DNA of 6,360 bases from CAZTKP01 sp964614215 (GTDB lineage Bacteria; UBP6; UBA1177): the NCBI GenBank assembly GCA_964614215.1, contig CAZTKP010000153.1, positions 1 through 6,360 on the forward strand, read 5' to 3'. Each line of letters starts with the position of its first letter. Within the stretch, counting starts at the first letter, position 1. The notes below the pieces were generated by a model. That model did no database searches. It was not told where the DNA came from and saw nothing but the letters and a program-made list of their open reading frames with translations. Shown here in pieces: positions 1 to 5,575 of this stretch. The position numbers and the translations under genes were made by a program.

Positions 1-615
1 AAAATGATAGATATTGGATTTTTAAAAGATATCGATGCTGCAGAAAACTTTGAGAAGATAGAGAGTTTTCTTAAGCATAAATATAATGTGAAGGAGGTCT
101 TTAGCCTTAGGCAGATCCATGGGGATAAGATCCTTGTTGATGAAAGTGGTGAGGCGGACGGGATCATTATTACAAAGGATAACTGTGCAGGTGTTGTGAG
201 GACTGCCGACTGTTTTCCGGTGGTTCTCTTTGACAGAAATAAAGATATAGGCGGGGTTTTTCACTGCGGCTGGCGTGGAACAGAGCTCGGAATTCATAAA
301 AAAGGCTTTAAGATGCTCAAAAATATGGGTTGCGAAAATATTGAAGCTCATATATTTCCGGGAATCGGCCGCTGTTGTTTTGAAATAGGCTTCGAGCTTG
401 AAGAAAGATTTAAGAAGGAGAATATTCCTCTGGAGATAAGAGACGGTAAACTGTATGCGGATATCCTTAAAAAACTCGAAAATGATATCCGGGAACTCGG
501 GGTCGGAAAAATTGATCTAAATGCAGAATGTACATACTGTTCAGGCGGATATTTTTCCTACCGCAGGAACGGAACTTTAAAGCGGCATGCCACATTTATT
601 GCAAAATTTTCGTAA
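1..615 (+). CDS. pgeF: PgeF/YfiH-family laccase-domain protein (5'-truncated by window edge)
   Basis: Member of the YfiH/PgeF (DUF152, multicopper-polyphenol-oxidase-like) family. Family members act on purine nucleosides (phosphorylase/deaminase activity is reported), and E. coli PgeF is linked to correct peptidoglycan stem-peptide composition; which role applies here is unknown. Numbering from the ATG at 4, the metal-site motifs are all present: QIHG with His39, TADC with Cys70, and HCGWRG with His87. Further family blocks are ADGI near 51, FPGIGRCCFEIG near 118-129, and the C-terminal CTYC...YFSYRRNGT..RHATFI. The ATG at 4 gives 203 residues, but the family usually has about 240. MIDIGF aligns with the LNLG block that normally lies about 30 residues in, and the frame is open to base 1. 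The real start is therefore probably upstream of the window. An ECF sigma gene follows after about 30 bases, probably in the same transcript. Confidence 0.93.
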   Translation, partial: KMIDIGFLKDIDAAENFEKIESFLKHKYNVKEVFSLRQIHGDKILVDESGEADGIIITKDNCAGVVRTADCFPVVLFDRNKDIGGVFHCGWRGTELGIHKKGFKMLKNMGCENIEAHIFPGIGRCCFEIGFELEERFKKENIPLEIRDGKLYADILKKLENDIRELGVGKIDLNAECTYCSGGYFSYRRNGTLKRHATFIAKFS

Positions 616-644
616 AAGAACAGGCGCAGGGATACAAACTAGTG

Positions 645-1244
645 ATGATTAGGAAGCTCTTCGGAAAGAAAGAATCTTATGAAGGTCTTGAAATGACTGA
701 TATGGAGCTCATTGAATCTGCTGCAGCAGGTTCAAAAGATGCGTGGAAAGAGCTTGTGAGCCGTCATCACAGACTGATCGCGTCCACAGTTTTCAGAATA
801 ACGGGCGGGCGTGACGTGGACGATGTTATTCAGGAGGTCCTGATCCAGCTGTTCAGGTCACTTGGTTCATTCAGAGGTGATTCGGAATTTTCCACCTTTC
901 TGTACAGGCTTACGGTCAATACCGCCTGTCGTGAGGTAAGGAAAATGACAAAACTGTCCGCACTGGTTTCCCTGGGCAATGAAGTGGTCGGAAAAATGAT
1001 CGACAGGACCGGGAGCAGGGACAGTACTTATGATAGCCTGGAAAAGGGTGATATGGAGAGATTGCTTCAGTCGGCTATGCAAAGTCTGAAGGAAGAACAC
1101 AGACTCTATCTGACTCTCCATATTGTTGAGGAGATGACGCTTAAGGAAATGTCTGAGATCCTTGATGCACCGATCACAACTGTAGCGTCAAGGATAAAGA
1201 AGGCGAGGATGTTACTGCTTAAGGAGATGGAAAAGCTTTTATGA
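645..1244 (+). CDS. ECF-type RNA polymerase sigma factor (sigma-70 family)
   Basis: A 199-residue extracytoplasmic-function sigma factor with only regions 2 and 4, the normal ECF size. Region 2 spans about residues 33-100: AWKELVSRHHRLI, then DVDDVIQEVLIQLFRSLGSF and the FSTFLYRLTVNTACREVRK segment that contacts the -10 element. Region 4 spans about 138-199, with a helix-turn-helix around TLKEMSEILDAPITTVASRIKKAR that would read the -35 element. The frame is open back to 528, but that overlaps pgeF by 88 bases. I chose ATG 645; GTG 642 directly before it, or ATG 693 with a GAAGG seven bases upstream (giving MTDMELIESAAAG), are real alternatives. The stop overlaps the next start as ATGA at 1241-1244, so translation is likely coupled to the FecR-like partner that probably holds this sigma factor inactive at the membrane. 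Target promoters are unknown. Confidence 0.93.
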   Translation: MIRKLFGKKESYEGLEMTDMELIESAAAGSKDAWKELVSRHHRLIASTVFRITGGRDVDDVIQEVLIQLFRSLGSFRGDSEFSTFLYRLTVNTACREVRKMTKLSALVSLGNEVVGKMIDRTGSRDSTYDSLEKGDMERLLQSAMQSLKEEHRLYLTLHIVEEMTLKEMSEILDAPITTVASRIKKARMLLLKEMEKLL

Positions 1245-2443
1245 AGAACGCACATCTTACATTTGAAAGAGTGATCGAGGCTGCAACGGGAGAAAAACCG
1301 TTAAATAGTCTGGAAAAAGAGCACGTGGACAACTGTTCTCTCTGTCAGGGAAGGATCAATGCGGCACTGAGCACGGATAAAGTTCTTAAAGATTCAGAAA
1401 AAGTGGTTCCTCTTATTGATAGAGATAGAATAATTGAAATGGCCGACAAGGTGTTCGATCAGGAAACTTTACAGAAAAAGACACTTTCTGTTTACAGAAT
1501 AATCGCTGTTGCAGCGTCTCTGATCATTATCGTTGCGACCGTTGCTTTTTTTGCAGGAAAAGAGAGCCCCAAACCGGTGAAAACACCTGAAAAGACAGCT
1601 CAAATAAAGAAAGAGCAGAAAAAAGGACAGGTTCAGGAAAAGGTGGGTAAATTTCCTGTCGGTGTCATGAAAATTGCCGAAGGCTCAGTCTTTAAAGGTG
1701 AGAGGTGTGAACTCAAAGCTCTTGCTGAAAGTAAGATAACAGTTGAAAGCGAAAGCTACTTTATCGTAGAGAAAGGTAAGGTGAAGTTTTCGGTTACGAA
1801 AGGTGAAGATTTCATGGTTAAGCTTAACGGCAATGCTCTTGTCAGGGTTCTCGGTACGGTATTTACTGTTGAAGTTAAAGGAAAGGATAGTTCAGTTAAT
1901 GTTTCCGAAGGTCTCGTGGAACTGATAGATCTTGGCAGAGGAACTTCACAGCATCTGGCAAAGGGTCAGAGCGGCATGGTAAGGCCGGTTGTGAGAAAAC
2001 TCGTTAAAAAAGCTCCCGGGAAAAAGATGGAATCTGTTAAGAGAACTGAGGTTCCTGAAGTCACACGAGTTGAGAAAAAGGTCGAAAAAAATAAGGTTAA
2101 AAGAAAATTCAAGTTCAGTAATGACCCGGAAATGATAAAGGCTGAGATAAATGATCTGGAATTTGCACTGAAATTTTCTGACGACCCTCTGAACGAACTC
2201 CATCAGCTTTTTATACTTTATTCAAAAAGCGGCCGTTTCGGATCTACCCTGAATTTCTGGAGAACAAAGAAAAATATTATCAGAACAAAGGAAAATCCGT
2301 ACCTGAAAAAAATGCATTTTCATGCGTGCAGAGCTTCCATAGAACTTAATGTTTATAACAGGATATGTTCTGAATATAAGGAGGATTATCCTGATGGTCC
2401 TTTCCCCAGAGACATGGATCATCACCTGAAAATGACTGAGTAA
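1241..2443 (+). CDS. Membrane-anchored anti-sigma factor: ZAS-like motif, TM helix, FecR domain, helical tail
   Basis: A 400-residue single-pass membrane protein, probably the regulator of the ECF sigma factor it overlaps. Residues 1-45 are cytoplasmic and carry HxxxCxxC (His28, Cys32, Cys35). His5, 23 residues before His28, could be a fourth ligand. This resembles the zinc-binding anti-sigma (ZAS) domain of the RsrA/ChrR type. One hydrophobic helix lies at about 85-105, followed by a Lys/Pro/Glu-rich linker to about 135. Residues 140-248 match the FecR periplasmic domain: GKVKFSV at 179-185, VRVLGTVFTVEV at 201-212, VNVSEGLVELID at 219-230, and a final LAKGQSG. Residues 290-400 form a charged, probably helical region I cannot assign; KFSNDP and KFSDDP recur there 20 residues apart. 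FecR proteins usually receive a signal from a TonB-dependent transducer, but none is in view. The sigma partnership is inferred from the overlap and domain types. Confidence 0.88.
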   Translation: MKNAHLTFERVIEAATGEKPLNSLEKEHVDNCSLCQGRINAALSTDKVLKDSEKVVPLIDRDRIIEMADKVFDQETLQKKTLSVYRIIAVAASLIIIVATVAFFAGKESPKPVKTPEKTAQIKKEQKKGQVQEKVGKFPVGVMKIAEGSVFKGERCELKALAESKITVESESYFIVEKGKVKFSVTKGEDFMVKLNGNALVRVLGTVFTVEVKGKDSSVNVSEGLVELIDLGRGTSQHLAKGQSGMVRPVVRKLVKKAPGKKMESVKRTEVPEVTRVEKKVEKNKVKRKFKFSNDPEMIKAEINDLEFALKFSDDPLNELHQLFILYSKSGRFGSTLNFWRTKKNIIRTKENPYLKKMHFHACRASIELNVYNRICSEYKEDYPDGPFPRDMDHHLKMTE

Positions 2444-2448
2444 AGGAA

Positions 2449-2466
2449 GGGCTCCGGAAGGAGCCT
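2449..2466 (+). terminator. GGAA-loop hairpin just after the anti-sigma gene stop
   Basis: GGCTCC at 2450-2455 pairs with GGAGCC at 2460-2465 around a GGAA tetraloop, extended by a possible G-U pair (2449/2466). It starts five bases after the stop codon. No clean T-run follows, so it may be an mRNA 3'-end stabiliser or weak terminator rather than an efficient intrinsic one. Confidence 0.5.
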
Positions 2467-2494
2467 CAAGAGTTTATTGGTGGATAGATTAGAT

Positions 2495-2519
2495 AAGTCG
2501 CCAGAAAAGCTGACTTTTT
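2495..2519 (+). terminator. Candidate rho-independent terminator of the pgeF-sigma-anti-sigma unit
   Basis: AAGTCGC (2495-2501) pairs with GC plus GACTT (2509-2516) with T2511 bulged, a seven-base loop between them, and a run of five T at 2515-2519. The stem is short and imperfect, so strength is moderate at best. Its place between the FecR-like gene and a strong downstream promoter supports the role. Confidence 0.5.
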
Positions 2520-2562
2520 AATCCAGACATATAGTTAGTAACGCTTCATGTGCATTTTTACG

Positions 2563-2615
2563 AAAAAAATATAAAAAAAACTCATTTTTGACGAACTTTT
2601 TTTTCCTGTTATAAT
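2563..2615 (+). promoter_or_regulatory. Near-consensus sigma-70 promoter with UP-like A-tracts
   Basis: TTGACG at 2588-2593 (5 of 6 to the -35 consensus), a 16-base spacer, and a perfect TATAAT at 2610-2615 preceded by TG at 2607-2608 (extended -10). A7 at 2563-2569 and A8 at 2573-2580 are one helical turn apart and fall at about -59 to -42 from a predicted start near 2621-2622, where an UP element would sit. A GAGAGG ribosome site (2632-2637) and ATG 2643 follow, giving a leader of only about 20 bases. Confidence 0.8.
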
Positions 2616-2642
2616 TCCGCAGCACTTTTTTGAGAGGTTTCA

Positions 2643-3314
2643 ATGATAAAAAAATTAGTGATCGTTCTGGTTTTTCTTGTGATAACATTCGCTTTATCTG
2701 CTCAGTCACAGCCGACGCAGGAAGAGTTTATAAAGAGACTTTATACGCAGGGACTCATTTCGCTTGCCGGCGCAAAGAAAAAGTGTGCAGTGCTGTCGCA
2801 TAAGAACAGACAGTTGGCCGATTCAATGGCAAAAATATATAAGACGGCACAGGAGAAGAAAAATCCGTCCGCCAGAACTTTTGCTGAAACTGACTACTTG
2901 CTGGGTTTTCTTCAGGAGAGGATCGAAGATGTGTGCGGCAGGCTGAATCTTGCCAACGAAGAAACTGTAAAGATCATAGTGTCGACAGAAGCCGGAGTTC
3001 TTTTTGCAAAATTAAAAGAGTCTAAAGATTTTTCAGATTATGTAGACAAGATCTTCGGGACAGAGTATTCAAAGTTCCTTTATCTGACAGCAACTCCGGA
3101 AAGCCTTGAAAAAATGCATACAAAATGGGCTATGACGATGGCGGCCAAAAGAAAGAATGTTTCTCAGATGATAGTTCATATCAAAAAAGGAAATAAGGTG
3201 CTTAGAGAAGAGCTTACAAATTTTACCAAAACATTTAAGGTCTACTACGAAGACGCTGCCGGAATGTTTGATGAAAAAAAGAAAAAGGACACGAAGCCTT
3301 CTAATTCCAGGTAG
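2643..3314 (+). CDS. Exported helical protein of unknown function
   Basis: A 223-residue protein I do not recognise. Residues 1-20 form a clear Sec signal peptide: MIKK, a hydrophobic core VIVLVFLVITFAL, then a likely cut after ALSA before QSQPT. The mature part looks almost wholly helical and rich in Lys and Glu. It has two cysteines (Cys48 and Cys98) that could form a disulfide in the periplasm, and a Lys-rich disordered tail (EKKKKDTKPSNSR). No catalytic motif is visible and there is no lipobox, so a soluble periplasmic protein is the simplest reading. The start is fixed by GAGAGG five bases upstream of ATG 2643. It has the strongest-looking promoter in the window, suggesting high constitutive expression. 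The next gene lies 77 bases on, also encodes an exported helical protein, and may have its own promoter; no terminator is seen between them. Confidence 0.85.
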   Translation: MIKKLVIVLVFLVITFALSAQSQPTQEEFIKRLYTQGLISLAGAKKKCAVLSHKNRQLADSMAKIYKTAQEKKNPSARTFAETDYLLGFLQERIEDVCGRLNLANEETVKIIVSTEAGVLFAKLKESKDFSDYVDKIFGTEYSKFLYLTATPESLEKMHTKWAMTMAAKRKNVSQMIVHIKKGNKVLREELTNFTKTFKVYYEDAAGMFDEKKKKDTKPSNSR

Positions 3315-3327
3315 AGTTCAAAAAATA

Positions 3328-3357
3328 TAGGAATCATTTTCATATCTGATATAAAAT
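3328..3357 (+). promoter_or_regulatory. Candidate promoter for the coiled-coil/pyrK/peroxiredoxin operon
   Basis: TATAAA at 3350-3355 with an upstream TG (3347-3348, extended -10 form) and a poor -35 candidate TAGGAA at 3328-3333 with a 16-base spacer. It lies about 35 bases before the GGAGG and ATG of the next gene. It is weaker than the promoter at 2588-2615; read-through from that one is also possible because no terminator is seen between the genes. Confidence 0.4.
3336..3357. repeat. AT-rich dyad overlapping the candidate -10 element
   Basis: ATTTT-c-ATATC (3336-3346) is the inverse of GATAT-AAAAT (3348-3357) around a single central T, apart from one extra C at 3341. The one-base centre argues against an RNA hairpin, so a protein-binding operator is the more natural reading. 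The low complexity of the region makes chance a serious alternative. Confidence 0.35.
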
Positions 3358-3391
3358 AGCTGGTGCTGTTTAGTTTGCGTTGGAGGCAAAA

Positions 3392-4807
3392 ATGATAAGG
3401 ATGCTGATTTTATCACTGGTTCTGTCTGTTCTCTCAGTAAGTTATGTGGAAGCTGTAAGCTGTGCGGATGTCGATGCAAAGTTCAGAAAAATGATCACCG
3501 AAATGAAAAGTGGCTGGAACAGAGAGGATAAAAGGGACGAACAGGATCTCGCGAAGATCGAGAAGGAGCTCCAGAATTTTCTGGACAGTATGTCGGCGGA
3601 GTTGAGAAAAAAGAACGGGGAGATAGAAAAAAGCCGCAAGAGCGAACTTGAATCTCTCAGGAAAAATCATGAGACCAGAATGAAAACCCTTCAGACAAGG
3701 AAGGAAAGAGCAGGAAATACCAACAAAGTTAAGATCGCGGGTCTGGAAAAGAAGCTTAAGGCCTTGAAAGATAAACTTAAACAGTTTGCAAAGGACAAAG
3801 ATAAGCTGGAAAAGGTCAGACAGCAGCTGGAAGACGATCTTGCTAAGAAACTGCAGAAAAAGAGTGCCCAGGACGAAGCTAAGAAAATGACCATGGAAGA
3901 TGAGGAGAGAAAGTTCCTCAGAAAAGTTGAGCAGGAGTATCAGAAACGTTTTGATGAACTTAATGTAGATCTTGCTGCATGGGATGAAAAGGAGACAAAG
4001 GAGAAGGAAAAAGTAGGCGTTTTTGATAAACAGATAGAAGAACATGCTCTTGAAATGGCAAATAAGCTCGGAGAGTTCCAGAAGGATATCGACAAAAGAA
4101 GAGATGAAAATGCAAAGAAATTCAAGGATCAGGAACTTGAGAAGAAGAACATGGAACTTGATATGGAACTTGCAAAAAAGTCTCAGCAGATGAACGATGA
4201 GCTTAAAAAATATCGTAAGGACAAGCTTGCGCAGAAGAAAAAAGCCCAGCTGGAATTTAAGAAGTTTCTTAAGAAAAAAGCTGAGTTTAAGAAAAGGACT
4301 GAAAAACTGATCTCTCTTGCCCAGAAGCAGCGTGACGTTAAGATAAAAGGTAAGAAAAAGGAAAAGCAGACCTTTGTGGATAAGTGTGAAAAGGAACGTC
4401 AGCGTGATGAGAACAAACATAAGCAGATGGTAGATCTTAAATATACAAAACCGCTGAAAAGGATTGCTCAGAGCGAACAGCAGACCAATGACGATATTGC
4501 AAGGATCAACGACCAGATAGCGGCAGCTCAGAATCAGGCTCAGAAAAAGAGAGAGCAGACTGAAAGGGCTGTGCGTAAGGAGATGGAGCAGGCCGGCGAG
4601 AAAAATCGGGAAAGCAGAGAGAATATTGATAAGAAATATGATAGAAGACTTAATGAATATCGGTCAAAAGTCGATAAGAAAAAGCAGAGCCTTGAAAGAA
4701 AAAGAGATCGCCAGATCGCGAAAATAAAGAAAAAAAAGCAGCAGAGGCAGAAGGTGCTTGACCGGAAAAAAGCGCAGTATGAAAAAGAAAAATCAAGATG
4801 TAAATAA
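3392..4807 (+). CDS. Exported Lys/Glu-rich coiled-coil protein, function unknown
   Basis: A 471-residue protein of no family I recognise. Residues 1-21 are a signal peptide (MIRMLILSLVLSVLSVSYVEA) with a probable cut before VSCADVD. AVSC at 21-24 is a poor lipobox, so lipidation at Cys24 is possible but unlikely. Almost everything after about residue 30 is highly charged and helical, with heptad-like spacing of Leu/Ile/Met among Lys, Glu, Asp and Gln; the single proline is Pro354. The extreme C-terminus is Lys/Arg-rich. Cysteines are few: Cys24, Cys332 and Cys470. A long periplasmic rod or scaffold is the natural inference, but coiled coils resemble one another by composition, so no homology should be read from that. 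GGAGG at 3382-3386, five bases before ATG 3392, decides the start over a TTG at 3380. Its stop is nine bases from pyrK, so the two genes are likely co-transcribed. Confidence 0.85.
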   Translation: MIRMLILSLVLSVLSVSYVEAVSCADVDAKFRKMITEMKSGWNREDKRDEQDLAKIEKELQNFLDSMSAELRKKNGEIEKSRKSELESLRKNHETRMKTLQTRKERAGNTNKVKIAGLEKKLKALKDKLKQFAKDKDKLEKVRQQLEDDLAKKLQKKSAQDEAKKMTMEDEERKFLRKVEQEYQKRFDELNVDLAAWDEKETKEKEKVGVFDKQIEEHALEMANKLGEFQKDIDKRRDENAKKFKDQELEKKNMELDMELAKKSQQMNDELKKYRKDKLAQKKKAQLEFKKFLKKKAEFKKRTEKLISLAQKQRDVKIKGKKKEKQTFVDKCEKERQRDENKHKQMVDLKYTKPLKRIAQSEQQTNDDIARINDQIAAAQNQAQKKREQTERAVRKEMEQAGEKNRESRENIDKKYDRRLNEYRSKVDKKKQSLERKRDRQIAKIKKKKQQRQKVLDRKKAQYEKEKSRCK

Positions 4808-4811
4808 GGAG
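4806..4811 (+). promoter_or_regulatory. Ribosome binding site of pyrK, overlapping the previous stop codon
   Basis: AAGGAG lies five bases before ATG 4817 and shares bases with the TAA (4805-4807) of the coiled-coil gene. This spacing favours ATG 4817 over the adjacent TTG 4814 and suggests coupled translation. Confidence 0.75.
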
Positions 4812-4816
4812 TTTTG

Positions 4817-5566
4817 ATGAGTGTTAACCGTATTAGTGAAATAGTCGGCAGTAATTTTGTAACAGACGATACTTTTCTTCTGAAAGTGGACTTTGATGAA
4901 GAGCCTGTTCCAGGTCAGTTCGTCATGCTGAGCATGGTTGACGGCAGGACGGATCCGTATCTTCCAAGACCTATCTCTATCTTTGACTGGGAAGATGGTG
5001 TTTTAAGTCTTCTGATAAAGGTTGTTGGGAAGGGCACGAAGCTTCTTTCACAGATGAGACCGGGAGAAAAGATAAGGGTTGTAGGCCATCTGGGGAATTC
5101 ATTTCCGGACAATGAAGGCACTGTCTTTTTTGTTGGTGGCGGAATAGGGGTTGCGCCTCTTCTTTACACGGCAAAAAGATCAAAAGCGGCGAAAAAGGTC
5201 TTTTTCCTCGGTTTTCAGAATAAAGATGCCGTAGCATGCCGAGAGCTTTTTGAAGAGGTCGGAGAAGTTGTTGTCTTTACTGATGACGGAAGTTGCGGTA
5301 TTAAAGGATATCCTCATCAGGAACTTCAAAAAAGACTTGAAAACGGCGATGTTCCTGATCTTGTTTGTTCTGTCGGTCCTGAAATAATGATGGAAAGTGT
5401 TCAGAAAGTAGTGTCTGAATATAAGAAGACAGATATTTATCACTCACTTGAAGCAAGAATGGGATGCGGGATCGGTGCATGTCTGGGATGCAGAGTGGAG
5501 ACAACGGGCGGAGTTTATCTCGTGTGTAAAGACGGACCTGTTTTTAACGGTAAAGATATATACTAG
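4817..5566 (+). CDS. pyrK: Dihydroorotate dehydrogenase B electron-transfer subunit PyrK
   Basis: A 249-residue iron-sulfur flavoprotein of the ferredoxin-reductase superfamily. In type 1B dihydroorotate dehydrogenase, PyrK passes electrons between NAD(H) and the FMN of PyrD through FAD and a [2Fe-2S] cluster, in pyrimidine synthesis. Visible motifs: the FAD-binding block LPRPISI at 49-55 and GKGT at 71-74; the nucleotide-binding VGGGIGVAPL at 106-115; DDGS at 156-159; the NAD-site CSVGPEIMM at 184-192; and the cluster ligands MGCGIGACLGC (Cys217, Cys222, Cys225) plus Cys237 in VCKDGPVF. MGCGIGACLGC with CKDGPVF separates PyrK from NfnA and hydrogenase-gamma relatives. Length is normal for PyrK. 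The usual partner pyrD is not in the visible sequence; the neighbours instead encode an exported coiled-coil protein nine bases upstream and a peroxiredoxin lipoprotein nine bases downstream. Confidence 0.93.
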   Translation: MSVNRISEIVGSNFVTDDTFLLKVDFDEEPVPGQFVMLSMVDGRTDPYLPRPISIFDWEDGVLSLLIKVVGKGTKLLSQMRPGEKIRVVGHLGNSFPDNEGTVFFVGGGIGVAPLLYTAKRSKAAKKVFFLGFQNKDAVACRELFEEVGEVVVFTDDGSCGIKGYPHQELQKRLENGDVPDLVCSVGPEIMMESVQKVVSEYKKTDIYHSLEARMGCGIGACLGCRVETTGGVYLVCKDGPVFNGKDIY

Positions 5567-5570
5567 GAGG
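5564..5570 (+). promoter_or_regulatory. Strong ribosome binding site of the peroxiredoxin lipoprotein gene
   Basis: TAGGAGG, close to the ideal Shine-Dalgarno sequence, begins with the TAG stop of pyrK and lies five bases before ATG 5576. It fixes the start and points to translation linked with pyrK. Confidence 0.75.
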
Positions 5571-5575
5571 TCGCT

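Noticed and set aside
566..575. Tandem GGAAC (ECF-type -35 motif) upstream of the sigma gene, as a possible autoregulated promoter
   Set aside because: No ECF-like -10 lies 16-17 bases downstream of either copy, and these bases encode the conserved YRRNGT block of PgeF.
528..644. Upstream extension of the ECF sigma frame, starting MYILFRRIFF
   Set aside because: It overlaps the conserved C-terminus of pgeF by 88 bases and its translation looks unlike a sigma factor N-terminus; starts at 642, 645 or 693 fit better.
2518..2709. 63-codon - strand frame across the intergenic promoter region
   Set aside because: It runs antisense through the strong promoter and the signal peptide of the 2643 gene, with no supporting motifs.
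3380..3391. TTG start adding four residues to the coiled-coil protein
   Set aside because: GGAGG at 3382-3386 would lie inside the coding region; it is correctly spaced for ATG 3392, which directly begins a signal peptide.
3434..4420. 328-codon open frame on the - strand with very hydrophobic, Leu/Phe-rich translation
   Set aside because: It is the antisense of the Lys/Glu-rich coiled-coil gene: AAG/AAA/GAA codons read backwards give CTT/TTT/TTC. It has no family motifs, while the + strand has a good ribosome site and signal peptide.
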